The notes below the pieces were generated by a model, which was not told the DNA's origin, searched no databases, and saw nothing but the letters and a program-made list of their open reading frames with translations. Shown in pieces: positions 25,608 through 34,389 of a stretch of 64,000 nucleotides of DNA (its first letter is position 1; each line of letters opens with the position of its first letter). This DNA is from Telmatobacter sp. DSM 110680 (GTDB taxonomy: Bacteria; Acidobacteriota; Terriglobia; Terriglobales; Acidobacteriaceae). The stretch lies in assembly GCF_039994875.1 (NCBI RefSeq), contig NZ_CP121196.1:2046001-2110000 (forward strand). The letters are read 5' to 3'. A program made the position numbers and the translations under genes.

Positions 25608-27386
25608 TTAAGGTGCGTCAGTCGAACGCTGACCATGGTGAGTATGTTCGTAAGGTACGTAGACCGGGTTCCAGACATACGCGCGGATGCGTTCGGTAAG
25701 GGAAGCGGCATCCTCGATTGCCGCGACGCCTTCTGCGATCGCCTGTTGGGCGACTGCTTCGGATACAACCAGCGCCACGTTGCGCGATTCCCGAATCGGC
25801 GGCAGCAACGGCGCGTTCTTGTCTGTCCTTGATGGCGAGAGGCCGGCAAATGCCTTTGCCGCAGCCATGATCATTCCATCTGTAACGCGTGTAGCTTGAG
25901 ATACAAGGATGCCGAGAGCCAATCCTGGAAAGATGAATGAGTTATTTACCTGAGAGATGCGCACCAATTTGCCATCAATTTCGACGGGAGCAAACGGACT
26001 CCCAGTTCCGACCAATGCGCGGCCTCCGGTCCAATTCATCAGATCGGCCGGTGTGGCTTCAGCCTGCGAGGTCGGATTGGATAGCGGAAAGATAATCGGT
26101 CGTTCGGTGTGACACGCCATCTCGCGGACAATCTCTTCGGTAAAGGCTCCGGCCTGCGCTGATACGCCGGCAAGTGCCGTCAGTTTTGCGTTCCGTACGA
26201 CGTCGAGAAGCGAAATATCTTCTCCGCCCGAGAGCTTCCAGCCAGCGATGTCGGCGCGCTTCCTCACTAGCGGCGTCTGGCTGTCTTTGATGCCGCGTGC
26301 ACCTTCCACCAGGAGGCCGTAGCGATTGAACGCGTAGATGCGGCTGCGCGCCTGTTCGTCGGTCAGGCCCTGTTCTTTCATGGCGGCGATCAGCAACTCG
26401 ACGATGCCGATGCCTGCGGAACCGGCGCCAAACATCGCGATGGTCTGCTGCGATAAGGGAATTCCCGTCGCGTTCACCGCAGCAAGCAGCGTTGCGGTGG
26501 TCACGGCGGCGGTGCCCTGGATGTCGTCGTTGAAGGTGCACAGGCGATCGCGATAGCGTTCCAGTAATCGTGCCGCATTGGTTCCTGCAAAGTCTTCCCA
26601 CTGCAGCAGGATGTGCGGCCAGCGTTTCTGGACGGCGGTCACGAAGGCTTCGACAAAGTCGTCGTATTCCTGACCTCGCACGCGATTGTGCTGCCAGCCG
26701 ATGTAGATCGGATCGCGCAGGAGTTTTTCATTATCGGTTCCCGCATCGAGCAGAATTGGCAGGCAATGCTCCGGGGGGATGCCGCCGAGCGCAGTGTAGA
26801 GGGCCATTTTTCCGATAGGGATTCCCATACCACCCGCGCCCTGATCGCCAAGGCCGAGGATGCGTTCGCCATCGCTGACCACAATGCAGCGCACGTGGTC
26901 GTAACGCTTGTCCGCGAGAATATGGTCGATGCGATGCCGGTTGGTATAACTGATGAACAGTCCGCGTGGCCGCCTCCAGATTTCTGAGAAACGCTGGCAG
27001 CCTTCGCCCACTGCCGGTGTGTAGACGATCGGCAGCAGCTCATCGGTGTAGTGCTCGATCATCGAATAGAAAAGCGTCTCGTCGTTGTCCTGCAGATCGC
27101 GCATGTTGCTGTATTTGCCGAAAGCCGTCTCACGCGAATCGAGCACTCGCTTGCGTCGCGCGCGCTGATCTTCGAGTGTGCCGATGTGCGGCGGGAGCAA
27201 TCCATGCAGGCCGAAGATATTGCGTTCGTGCTCTGTGAATGCAGTGCCTTTATTGAGCCTGGAGTTTGATAGCAGGTCTATGCCATGAAGACGGGTGTGA
27301 AAAACCGGGCTCTCTGCATCTGGCTGATTGGAATGGACTGGGGATGTTTCGTTCACTGGAAGCTCTCTTTCAATGCAATTCAGCAT
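25608..27386 (-). CDS. NAD(P)-dependent malic enzyme
   Basis: Oxidatively decarboxylates malate to pyruvate. 592 aa, of the long SfcA/MaeA type. Motifs: LLPIVYTPAVGEGCQRFSEI (Tyr active site), RCIVVSDGERILGLGDQG, GMGIPIGKMALYTALGG (catalytic Lys), metal site LLQWEDFAGTNAARLLERYR and FNDDIQGTAAVTTA, and the nucleotide fold IAMFGAGSAGIGIVELL. NAD versus NADP preference cannot be read reliably. A single gene on the minus strand. Confidence 0.94.
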   Translation of the reverse strand: MLNCIERELPVNETSPVHSNQPDAESPVFHTRLHGIDLLSNSRLNKGTAFTEHERNIFGLHGLLPPHIGTLEDQRARRKRVLDSRETAFGKYSNMRDLQDNDETLFYSMIEHYTDELLPIVYTPAVGEGCQRFSEIWRRPRGLFISYTNRHRIDHILADKRYDHVRCIVVSDGERILGLGDQGAGGMGIPIGKMALYTALGGIPPEHCLPILLDAGTDNEKLLRDPIYIGWQHNRVRGQEYDDFVEAFVTAVQKRWPHILLQWEDFAGTNAARLLERYRDRLCTFNDDIQGTAAVTTATLLAAVNATGIPLSQQTIAMFGAGSAGIGIVELLIAAMKEQGLTDEQARSRIYAFNRYGLLVEGARGIKDSQTPLVRKRADIAGWKLSGGEDISLLDVVRNAKLTALAGVSAQAGAFTEEIVREMACHTERPIIFPLSNPTSQAEATPADLMNWTGGRALVGTGSPFAPVEIDGKLVRISQVNNSFIFPGLALGILVSQATRVTDGMIMAAAKAFAGLSPSRTDKNAPLLPPIRESRNVALVVSEAVAQQAIAEGVAAIEDAASLTERIRAYVWNPVYVPYEHTHHGQRSTDAP

Positions 27387-27510
27387 TCAAGAACTCGTCG
27401 ATGATAGCTAATCGAAAGTCCCTCGCCTGTGACGTATGCAACTCGTCAGCAACGGCTCGTAAGCGGCTGAATCTGGGAGAGCTACAGGGAGTGCCAAGAG
27501 CAAAACACTT

Positions 27511-27546
27511 AGGCCCACGCCTCTTTCGGAGAGCGTGGGCCTTTTT
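27511..27546 (+). terminator. Strong intrinsic terminator with no obvious plus-strand gene
   Basis: AGGCCCACGC (27511-27520) pairs with GCGTGGGCCT ending at 27542; a few inner CTCT/AGAG pairs extend the stem. It is followed by CTTTTTCT on the plus strand and preceded by AAAACA on the other side, so it may work both ways. Minus-strand use would end the transcript of the disordered protein gene at 27600. Confidence 0.75.
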
Positions 27547-27559
27547 CTGCTCGAATTGT

Positions 27560-27597
27560 CAGACGCTTACAGCGCTCAGCTGGGGCGTCTGTTTGTT
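27560..27597. terminator. Second terminator-like hairpin
   Basis: CAGACGC (27560-27566) pairs with GCGTCTG (27585-27591), with a smaller AGCGCT-containing loop, then TTTGTT on the plus strand. It lies directly after the stop of the disordered protein gene (minus strand) and 13 bp beyond the stronger terminator. Confidence 0.45.
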
Positions 27598-27599
27598 AC

Positions 27600-27836
27600 T
27601 CAGCGATTGTGGCTGCCTGATCCGCCGGAGCCGCTGCCGGAATGCTGTCCGCTCCCTGTGCCGGTGTTGCCAGATTGCTGCCCGGTTTGGCTGCCGCGAT
27701 TACCCTGACGCTCCTCATTCATGTCCTTGCTGCCTTGGTTACCCTGCTGGTTATGCTGCCCGGTTCCGCTCTTCTGAGAGGGATCCTGATTGGTGCGGGT
27801 ACCTGAACCTTGCTGTGAGCCTTGTGTGTTCGCCAT
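27600..27836 (-). CDS. Disordered Gly/Gln/Ser-rich hydrophilic protein
   Basis: 78 aa, built almost only of G, S, Q, N, T and charged residues, without any hydrophobic core (for example NTQGSQQGSGTRTNQDPSQK, then QQSGNTGTGSGQHSGSGSGG). It has no Cys, Trp, Phe or Leu. Such composition is typical of hydrophilins and stress-related disordered proteins; a desiccation or stress role is inference. ATG 27836 has an AGGAGC site 7-8 nt upstream; a longer frame to 27896 is less likely. A candidate promoter lies at 27986-28014 and terminators follow the gene. Confidence 0.65.
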   Translation of the reverse strand: MANTQGSQQGSGTRTNQDPSQKSGTGQHNQQGNQGSKDMNEERQGNRGSQTGQQSGNTGTGSGQHSGSGSGGSGSHNR

Positions 27837-27985
27837 TGAACTGCTCCTGTGTAAGCCGCGCTGCACCTCGTACGCGTACGTAACGCCGGCCTTCACTGGG
27901 ATGCCATGCTTTCCTCAGGAGGTTGCACGTTTTCAGGAATCAAACTGGAGGAACGATCACCGTCTAAGTTACTGAAAATAGGCTA

Positions 27986-28014
27986 TATATAATACGATCT
28001 GAAATCGCTTGCAA
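27986..28014 (-). promoter_or_regulatory. Candidate sigma-70-type promoter
   Basis: On the minus strand TTGCAA (28014-28009) and TATATA (27991-27986) are separated by 17 bp. It points toward the disordered-protein gene and would give a leader of about 140 nt. Confidence 0.4.
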
Positions 28015-28035
28015 TGCTGCCCAACGGTGCTAGAA

Positions 28036-28066
28036 TGCCACGGTGCTTCTCGCAGCTCACGTGGCA
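28036..28066 (-). terminator. Possible terminator after the GH42 gene
   Basis: TGCCACG (28036-28042) and CGTGGCA (28060-28066) form a 7-bp stem, 40 bp past the GH42 stop on its transcript. The following run on the minus strand is TTCT, so termination is not assured. An A/T-rich imperfect hairpin lies at about 28070-28094. Confidence 0.4.
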
Positions 28067-28106
28067 TTTGCGAAAAAACTTTGATCTTTTTGCGGTCTTG
28101 CCGGCT

Positions 28107-30302
28107 CTATTTCTCCTCCACAATTGCAAGGTCCCATGGTCCGAGCGTGAGCGAATCGCTCTTTGAAACTGCCTTCTCATCCAGCAGGCTCACTCCCGCC
28201 GCGAAGGTGTAGCTGGCCTTCACTTCGCTCCCCGAATAGTTGAAGTAGTAATGGACGCGTTTGCCCATGCGGTTCACACCGTGAGTCACGTGCACTGCCG
28301 CCGGCAATTGCTGATCCGCGCTTGTGAGACCGGCCTCATCCAGTGCGCGTTTCATCACCGCGGTCTGAAGTGTGTCCGATAGGTATGTGCCTTCGTACAG
28401 CAGTGTGCCTCTTCCAAACTGGTTCTCGGTGATCGCCGGCCATTTTCCGAAGAAAGGATGGTCATAGTAGGCCAGCGGCTTGGCGTGTTCCGGCATCAGG
28501 AATTCCGCCCAATCGCTGACCTGGTTGGCATCCTTCTCCGCGTTGCCGACGTGGAACGGATCGTCTTTGAGCATTAGAGGACGCTCGAGATTGGAAAACT
28601 CCTGGTAGCTGATGCCTGTGGCTTCGCGCAGGGGACCGGGCGCACGTACCCATCGGACGGCCGAGTTTTCGTTCGCGAATCCGCTCTTGAAGGTCATCAC
28701 GACGTGGCCGCCGTTTTTCACATAGTCCGATATACGTTGGAGCAAGGCATCGTCGGAGATGTACAGCGCCGGTACTATCAGCATTTTGTATGCTGAGAAA
28801 TCCTTTGTCTCCGGGAAGACAAAATCCGCGCCTACATTCATTTCATAGAGAGAGTGGTGCATCTGCTGCACGAGGGACACGTAGCCATCGCGCTCACCCG
28901 TCCAGCTTCTTGCTGGAACTCCGCCGCCGTATGGCATGAAGCTGATGGCGTTTGCGGAATCGCGGCTCCAGAGGATGGCCACATCGTTGTGAATCTTCAG
29001 ACCAACCAGTCGCGGACCGACCTTCTCAAGCTCATGCGCCGTTCGGCTCATCTCTGCATAAGCGCGGTTCGGCTCCAGATCGTGCGAGAGAATGCCTTTC
29101 CAATAGGTCTCCTGGTTGGCCGCGATAGAGTGCCAATGCCAGTACTCCACCATGTTGGCGCCGTTCGATAGATAGGTGTAGACGTCTTCGCGCAGTTGCC
29201 CGTCGTAGGGTGGGAACTGGCTGCCCGAACTCCATCCGATGGTTTGCGCGTTGGTTTCGGTGACCAGGAAGTTGCCGTGCTTCAGGGAACGCGAGAAATC
29301 AGACTGCAGCGCCTGGAATGATCCGTCGTAGTGATCCTGCGTGCCGTGATAAATGTTGTCGGCCACGACGTCGAGCTTCTCGGCAACTGCTTCTTCGTTG
29401 ACATCGCGCTTCATCATGCCACCGTAGTCCGTGGTGATGAACTGACGCGCTCCCGCGCATTCACGGACCAGGTCAGACTGCCAATGCAGAAAGTCCGTGA
29501 CACGCATCTGGCTCCAGCGCGACCACTCCAATTTGTAGCCGGTGCTTTGGGCGCTGTTTCGCACGGGCAAATCTTCCCATGTGTGGAGGTTTTCGCCCCA
29601 GTAGTTCAGGAACCATGCCTTGCTCAGTGCTTCGGGAGTTACAAACTTTTTTTCGAGATAGTGCTGGAAGCCGATAAACACGTCGCGGTTCGCTGCTTCA
29701 TAGCTGCCGGTCTCATTGTCGAGTTGCCATCCGATCACGGTTGGATTGTCTTTGTAGTGCGCCGCGATGTGGCGGATGAGACGTTCGGCATAAAAGCGGT
29801 ACGCCGGCGAATCGGTATCCATGTTCTGTCGGGGGCCGTATTGGGCAGGCGCGGTAGAACCACCGAAGGGACCTGCCGCGATGCGGTCGGCAAGGATTTC
29901 AGGATGCTGGTGTGCCATCCATGCGGGAATGGAATAGGTGGGTGTACCAAGGATGACCTTGATTCCGGCTTTGCCCATCGCATCCACGATGTGATCCATC
30001 CATGCGTAGTCGAAACGGCCATCTTCTGGTTCCCACAGGCTCCACGTGGACTCGCCCATGCGCACGACGTTCAAACCAGCGGACTTCATCATGGCGATGT
30101 CTTTTGTCAGACGGGCGTCATGGTCGGCAGCATCTCCCGGCATGTACTCGTTGTAATAAGCCACACCGTACAGCACGGTCGGGAACTCCAGCGTTTGTTG
30201 TGCTGGCGTTGAAGTGTCGCTATGCGTCTGTTGTGCGCTGGCAACGAATGGCAGGAGCGAGGCTGAGACGAGCGTTGAAAGAAAGCGCTTTCTGAACGAC
30301 AC
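28107..30302 (-). CDS. GH42 beta-galactosidase
   Basis: 731 aa, exported (signal FLSTLVSASLLPFVASA). The GH42 TIM barrel is clear: LYGVAYYNEYMPGD, NVVRMGESTWSLWEPEDG, ILGTPTYSIPAWMAHQHPE, the acid/base Glu in VIGWQLDNETGS and the nucleophile Glu in FLVTETNAQTIGWSSG. A trimerisation domain (VALLW-like NDVAILWSRDSANAISFMPY) and a C-terminal beta domain follow. Starts with GTG at 30302. It lies 62 bp downstream of a metallophosphoesterase gene in the same direction. A 14-bp palindrome overlaps codons 4-8. Confidence 0.94.
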   Translation of the reverse strand: MSFRKRFLSTLVSASLLPFVASAQQTHSDTSTPAQQTLEFPTVLYGVAYYNEYMPGDAADHDARLTKDIAMMKSAGLNVVRMGESTWSLWEPEDGRFDYAWMDHIVDAMGKAGIKVILGTPTYSIPAWMAHQHPEILADRIAAGPFGGSTAPAQYGPRQNMDTDSPAYRFYAERLIRHIAAHYKDNPTVIGWQLDNETGSYEAANRDVFIGFQHYLEKKFVTPEALSKAWFLNYWGENLHTWEDLPVRNSAQSTGYKLEWSRWSQMRVTDFLHWQSDLVRECAGARQFITTDYGGMMKRDVNEEAVAEKLDVVADNIYHGTQDHYDGSFQALQSDFSRSLKHGNFLVTETNAQTIGWSSGSQFPPYDGQLREDVYTYLSNGANMVEYWHWHSIAANQETYWKGILSHDLEPNRAYAEMSRTAHELEKVGPRLVGLKIHNDVAILWSRDSANAISFMPYGGGVPARSWTGERDGYVSLVQQMHHSLYEMNVGADFVFPETKDFSAYKMLIVPALYISDDALLQRISDYVKNGGHVVMTFKSGFANENSAVRWVRAPGPLREATGISYQEFSNLERPLMLKDDPFHVGNAEKDANQVSDWAEFLMPEHAKPLAYYDHPFFGKWPAITENQFGRGTLLYEGTYLSDTLQTAVMKRALDEAGLTSADQQLPAAVHVTHGVNRMGKRVHYYFNYSGSEVKASYTFAAGVSLLDEKAVSKSDSLTLGPWDLAIVEEK
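30280..30293. promoter_or_regulatory. Perfect 14-bp palindrome at the GH42 start
   Basis: AGAAAGCGCTTTCT, resembling LacI/CcpA-type sites (GAAAGCGCTTTC core). It overlaps the codons for Arg-Lys-Arg-Phe near the N terminus, so codon constraint could explain it in part. Confidence 0.3.
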
Positions 30303-30364
30303 TATGGCAATCCTTTCGCAACAAAAAAACGAAATCTTGAAGCGGAAGGACTATGAGAACACTT

Positions 30365-31486
30365 CTAGGCGAAAGTGAGCAAGACGATCTCGGGAGTTGT
30401 GCCGACGCGCATCGGCGGCCCCCAGGTTCCGGCACCGCTGGAAGTGTATACCTGCATCTTGCCGAATCGCTGCAGCCCATAGGTGAACTTTCCGAATGCG
30501 CGACGGGTGATGAAATTGAACGGAAACATTTGACCGCCGCCATGCGTGTGTCCAGAAAGTTGCAGACTGATTCCTGCATGTTCGGCGAGCGGCAGCCGGT
30601 TGGGAACATGATTGAGCAGAATGCTCGCCTGTCCTTCCTGCAGTTTCAATCCCTCAAGGAATTTGTGCATCTGCGTTGGAACTGTATGTCCATATGGAAT
30701 GCCAGCTACGCGCAATCCATCCACATCCGCGCACTCGTTGTGCAGCACGCGAATTCCGCCTGCCCGCAGCGCATCTTCGAAGTGGGCGGCTCCCCCGAAC
30801 TCCTCATGATTGCCGCCGGCGAAGAAGACGCCCAACGCTGGTTTCAGCTCAAGCAAGGGTGCGACCCAACGATGCGCGTCGATCTTGCTGCCATCGAAGA
30901 CATCTCCAGCCAGAAAAATGGTCGCAGGATTCAACTCCCGGGCCATTGCTGCAATCCGGCGCGCGAACCCGACCTGGTTTACATGACCGAGGTGTACGTC
31001 TGAAACAAGCAGAGCCTGACGTCCGCGCCAACTCTGGGGCAGGTTCGGCAACTCCACCGTGACGCGTCGAACCCGAATCGCTCGAGCATTCACGAGGCCG
31101 TAGATGGCTGTTGCGATTGCGAGGATGAGCAGAGATCCGGCGATATATGGGCGGTCTGAAATCCTGGTCGTCGTTGAGACTGTAAAGCGAAGAACCAGAT
31201 CAGCCAGCCACGCGATCCACGCGCCAACGAATAGAAAATTGGCCACCCCGACCCAGAGCGCCGCTACGCGGTAGAACAACCGGACCGCCGGATTGAAAAA
31301 ACGAAAGCTCAACAGGGACGCAGACACAAAGATGAAAGAGAGCACCCCAAAGGCAACCTGCAGAATGCGCGCGGCGGATGGGGTCATCGGCTGCCAGAAA
31401 TCAACCCAGGTGCGGTACATGAACCAATGGGCAAGGCAAAGAAATGATTGAACAATCACGATAGCGATCAATGGCCTGGCCTTCAA
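30365..31486 (-). CDS. Membrane-anchored metallophosphoesterase (YkuE-like)
   Basis: 373 aa with four N-terminal hydrophobic helices (about residues 5-130), then a calcineurin-type phosphoesterase domain. Metal ligands: LLVSDVHLGHVNQ (DxH), IFLAGDVFDG (GDxxD), FAGGNHEEFGG (GNHE) and SGHTHGGGQMFPF (GHxHxGQ). YkuE/YaeI-type members act on phospholipids or UDP-lipids near the membrane; the substrate here is unknown. Divergent from hemW; GH42 follows downstream. Confidence 0.88.
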   Translation of the reverse strand: MKARPLIAIVIVQSFLCLAHWFMYRTWVDFWQPMTPSAARILQVAFGVLSFIFVSASLLSFRFFNPAVRLFYRVAALWVGVANFLFVGAWIAWLADLVLRFTVSTTTRISDRPYIAGSLLILAIATAIYGLVNARAIRVRRVTVELPNLPQSWRGRQALLVSDVHLGHVNQVGFARRIAAMARELNPATIFLAGDVFDGSKIDAHRWVAPLLELKPALGVFFAGGNHEEFGGAAHFEDALRAGGIRVLHNECADVDGLRVAGIPYGHTVPTQMHKFLEGLKLQEGQASILLNHVPNRLPLAEHAGISLQLSGHTHGGGQMFPFNFITRRAFGKFTYGLQRFGKMQVYTSSGAGTWGPPMRVGTTPEIVLLTFA

Positions 31487-31562
31487 AAAAACCTCTCATT
31501 CATATGCACAGTTACCGCCACCTCAGCCTGCCGATTTTCACAAACATGAAAGAATTAAAAGT

Positions 31563-32807
31563 ATGGCAGCAACGGCTGGCGAACAACTCGGGCTCTATGT
31601 ATCGATTCCGTTCTGCCGCTCGAAGTGCACCTACTGCAATTTTGCTTCAGGAGTCTATCCGGCGAGCGAACACGCACGTTACGTTGAGCGCCTGATCAAT
31701 GAGATGCGTGGCGCGCGAAAATGGAGCGAAAACCTTCGCGCCGAGTTGCCTACCAGCGTGGACACGATCTATTTGGGTGGGGGAACACCCAGTTTGCTTG
31801 AGCCGAACCTGATCGCGCAGCTGTTTGGTGCCATTCGCGCGGAATTTCTGATCGATCCGGATGTAGAGATCACGGTGGAGTGTGCGCCGGGCCAGATTGC
31901 AGACACTACGCTTGCGGCACTTGTCCAGGTAGGAGTGAATCGCGTCAGTCTTGGTGTTCAGTCATTCATCGATCGCGAGGCGCAACAGAGCGGCCGACTT
32001 CATAGCCGGGCGATTGTGCTTGAGGATTTGAAGCGTCTGAGGGCCGCGGGAATCTCGAATCTGAATGTGGACCTGATTGCGGGACTTGCCGATCAGACCT
32101 TCGCCTCCTGGGAGAAATCTGTTTCGGTGCTGGTGGAGAGCGGGGCTTCGCACGCAAGCATCTACATGCTTGAGGTGGACGAAGATTCGAGGCTCGGCAG
32201 AGAACTGCTCTCGGGCGGCGCTCGCTATCACGCAGGGCTCGTTCCCGGCGACGACACGATCGCGCGGATGTACGAACATGTAATCGAGAGGCTTGTTGTT
32301 GCGGGTTTGCTTCAATACGAAATTTCAAACTTCGCGCGGCCGGGATTCGAGTCGCGACACAATCTGCGCTACTGGCAGCGTCGGCCCTATCTCGGCATTG
32401 GACTGGATGCATCTTCGATGCTCCGCGGATCGAGAGACGCCGGGGAGGATCCGCAACTGGGTTACGTTCTGCGCTTCACAACGACGGATGACCTTAAGGC
32501 TTATCTAGAAGGGCCGCAACGGCCGCAAACAGCGTGGCTGTCAGTGGACAGGCAGCATGAGGAAGCATGGTTTCTCGGGCTGCGTATGAATAGCGGCGTT
32601 TCTGTTTCTGCTCTCGGTCGCGAGTTTGGGAGCCAAATGGTTGCGCCTGCGGTGGAGGTCGTCAAACATCTCTCGGACCGCGGTTTGCTCACATTCGATG
32701 GCGAAACCGCGCGACTCACTGGCCAGGGCCGCATGCTTTCGAACGATGTCTTTCAGGAATTTCTTGAGATCGCACCGTTGCACCCGCGTCTGGCTACGCA
32801 GTCGTAA
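31563..32807 (+). CDS. hemW: HemW-like radical SAM protein (heme chaperone)
   Basis: 414 aa, once annotated as oxygen-independent coproporphyrinogen oxidase; HemW members bind heme and insert it into respiratory proteins. Radical SAM cluster motif FCRSKCTYCNF (CxxxCxxCxF, as in HemW), then DTIYLGGGTPSLL, VECAPGQI, GVNRVSLGVQSF, NVDLIAGLADQT and the C-terminal HemW region SNFARPGFESRHNLRYWQ. True HemN would need further substrate residues, so HemW is preferred. Stands alone, divergent from the phosphoesterase. Confidence 0.9.
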   Translation: MAATAGEQLGLYVSIPFCRSKCTYCNFASGVYPASEHARYVERLINEMRGARKWSENLRAELPTSVDTIYLGGGTPSLLEPNLIAQLFGAIRAEFLIDPDVEITVECAPGQIADTTLAALVQVGVNRVSLGVQSFIDREAQQSGRLHSRAIVLEDLKRLRAAGISNLNVDLIAGLADQTFASWEKSVSVLVESGASHASIYMLEVDEDSRLGRELLSGGARYHAGLVPGDDTIARMYEHVIERLVVAGLLQYEISNFARPGFESRHNLRYWQRRPYLGIGLDASSMLRGSRDAGEDPQLGYVLRFTTTDDLKAYLEGPQRPQTAWLSVDRQHEEAWFLGLRMNSGVSVSALGREFGSQMVAPAVEVVKHLSDRGLLTFDGETARLTGQGRMLSNDVFQEFLEIAPLHPRLATQS

Positions 32808-32833
32808 AGTGCGGTTTGAAATGGTTTGAGGCG

Positions 32834-33382
32834 TTACCAGTGGAGCGCTTCGTCTTGTAGTACAGGCAGGAAAAATGCGGCGGGGTCTGTGTCTTCTTCC
32901 ATCGCAACGCATTGAATCGAATCTGCATTCTCGGCCCTCGCGCTTAGCAAGGCTTTATCCACTTCGCGCAGCACCACAAATGGAGTTCTTCCACCGCTGG
33001 ACGCGATACCGAAGCAGGCTTGGAATTGCATCACGGCGGCGAAATCGGGCGCCAAGGCATCGAATATCTCATTTCGCAATCGCTCAGCCAGCGTCCTGGC
33101 ATTTGAGAGGCTGCAACCGGGCAAGACGAAGAGGAACTCCCGGTCTGCCATCTGGCCCACAGCGTCGTAGCAGCGCAGGTGAGGCGTGATTCGCTCAACG
33201 ATCTCTCGTAGCGCGGCGTCAAATGTCGTCGCTTCCGGCGCAGTTCTGCTCCGCCCAGAAGTAACGATCTTAACCTTGATCAGCGCAAGCGGCATTTTCA
33301 TGCGTTGTGCGCGATCGGTCTCGCGAAAGAGCGCGGACACAATTTCTTCACGGTCGAGGATCAAGTCCACCCCCACACCCAA
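32834..33382 (-). CDS. Degenerate GGDEF-domain protein
   Basis: About 182 aa consisting of one GGDEF-like fold: FRETDRAQRMKMPLALIKV (an N-terminal strand like LAxLxxDID), LREIVERITPHLRCYDAVGQ, then ADREFLFVLPGCS where the GGDEF active-site signature is expected, and AERLRNEIF plus FGIASSGGRT. The signature ADREF lacks the two glycines and has Arg for Asp, and the metal Asp near the first strand is replaced, so diguanylate cyclase activity is unlikely; binding or a structural role is possible. Start uncertain: TTG 33382 or GTG 33376. Convergent with hemW, 26-bp gap. Confidence 0.7.
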   Translation of the reverse strand: MGVGVDLILDREEIVSALFRETDRAQRMKMPLALIKVKIVTSGRSRTAPEATTFDAALREIVERITPHLRCYDAVGQMADREFLFVLPGCSLSNARTLAERLRNEIFDALAPDFAAVMQFQACFGIASSGGRTPFVVLREVDKALLSARAENADSIQCVAMEEDTDPAAFFLPVLQDEALHW

Positions 33383-33462
33383 TGCATCGGCTGGGATTAG
33401 TGATCCTTGAGAATCGCAAAAGGTTTATTTGCGGGAGTCAATGATTGAACGCCGCAAACAAG

Positions 33463-34335
33463 CTAGTCGATGAAGTCCACTTTGGGCGCGATTGGAATGA
33501 TTCCGCGCTCATGGCCCATGTCCAGCAGTTTGCGAATAGCTTCACGACCGTCCGGGCCATAGTCGAGCGTGCGCTCGTTCACGTACATGCTGACAAAGCG
33601 GCTGGCGAGGCTGGTGTCGAGATCGCGCGCAAATTGCATGGCGTATTCAAGCGCCTGTTCGCGGTGGTCCAGGGCGTGCTGAATGCTGTCGCGCAGAGCC
33701 TTGGAGATGATGGCGTGGGCTTCAGGGCCCAGAGAGCGGCGAATCGCATTGCCGCCCAGGGGCAGCACGAGCTTGGTCTGGTCTCGCCACCAAACGCCGA
33801 GGTCGATGATTTTGTGCAAGCCGCTGCGGCCGTAGGTCAGTTGCCCTTCGTGAATGATCAGCCCCGCCTCGTATTTGCCGGCGAGTACTTCCGGGATGAT
33901 CTGGTCGAACGGGACGACCTCGGTTTCGATTTCAGGATTGAAGATCTTCAAGGCCAGATAAGCAGTGGTCATGGTACCGGGAACAGCCACCCTCACTCGC
34001 TTTAGATGGTCCTGCGACATTGGCTTCAGCGAAATGACCATGGGGCCATAGCCCTCTCCGACGCTTCCACCGCAACCCATCAAAGTGTAATTTTCCTGAA
34101 CGTAAGGATAGGCATGGAAGCTGATCGCCGAAACGTCGTAGAACGCCTCATTCTGGGCACGCTTATTCAGAGTTTCGATATCGCACAGAGTATGCGAGAA
34201 CTTGTATCCGGGCACGCGAATCTTGTTGGTCGCGAGGCCGTAAAACATGAATGCATCATCCGAGTCGGGGCTATGCGCGATGGAGATTTCCCGGGTCGGA
34301 TTCAAAACGGTTGATTCAGAGTGCCTGGTGCTCAC
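33463..34335 (-). CDS. mqnD: 1,4-dihydroxy-6-naphthoate synthase MqnD
   Basis: Converts cyclic de-hypoxanthinyl futalosine to 1,4-dihydroxy-6-naphthoate in the futalosine route to menaquinone. 290 aa with a periplasmic-binding-protein fold: IAHSPDSDDAFMFYGL, CDIETLNKRAQNEAFYDVSA, GCGGSVGEGYGPMVIS, VAVPGTMTTAYLALKIF and LIIHEGQLTYGRSGLH. Starts with GTG at 34335, preceded by AAAGGAT. MqnE is encoded 21 kb away; mqnA, mqnB and mqnC are not in the window. Confidence 0.93.
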   Translation of the reverse strand: MSTRHSESTVLNPTREISIAHSPDSDDAFMFYGLATNKIRVPGYKFSHTLCDIETLNKRAQNEAFYDVSAISFHAYPYVQENYTLMGCGGSVGEGYGPMVISLKPMSQDHLKRVRVAVPGTMTTAYLALKIFNPEIETEVVPFDQIIPEVLAGKYEAGLIIHEGQLTYGRSGLHKIIDLGVWWRDQTKLVLPLGGNAIRRSLGPEAHAIISKALRDSIQHALDHREQALEYAMQFARDLDTSLASRFVSMYVNERTLDYGPDGREAIRKLLDMGHERGIIPIAPKVDFID

Positions 34336-34389
34336 GGGGACAAGATCCTTTCAATAAAACTGCGATGCGGGTTGGTGAACGAGTACCGG

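Noticed and set aside
29331-30212. 293-aa plus-strand frame opposite the GH42 gene
   Set aside because: Antisense shadow of a clear GH42 protein.
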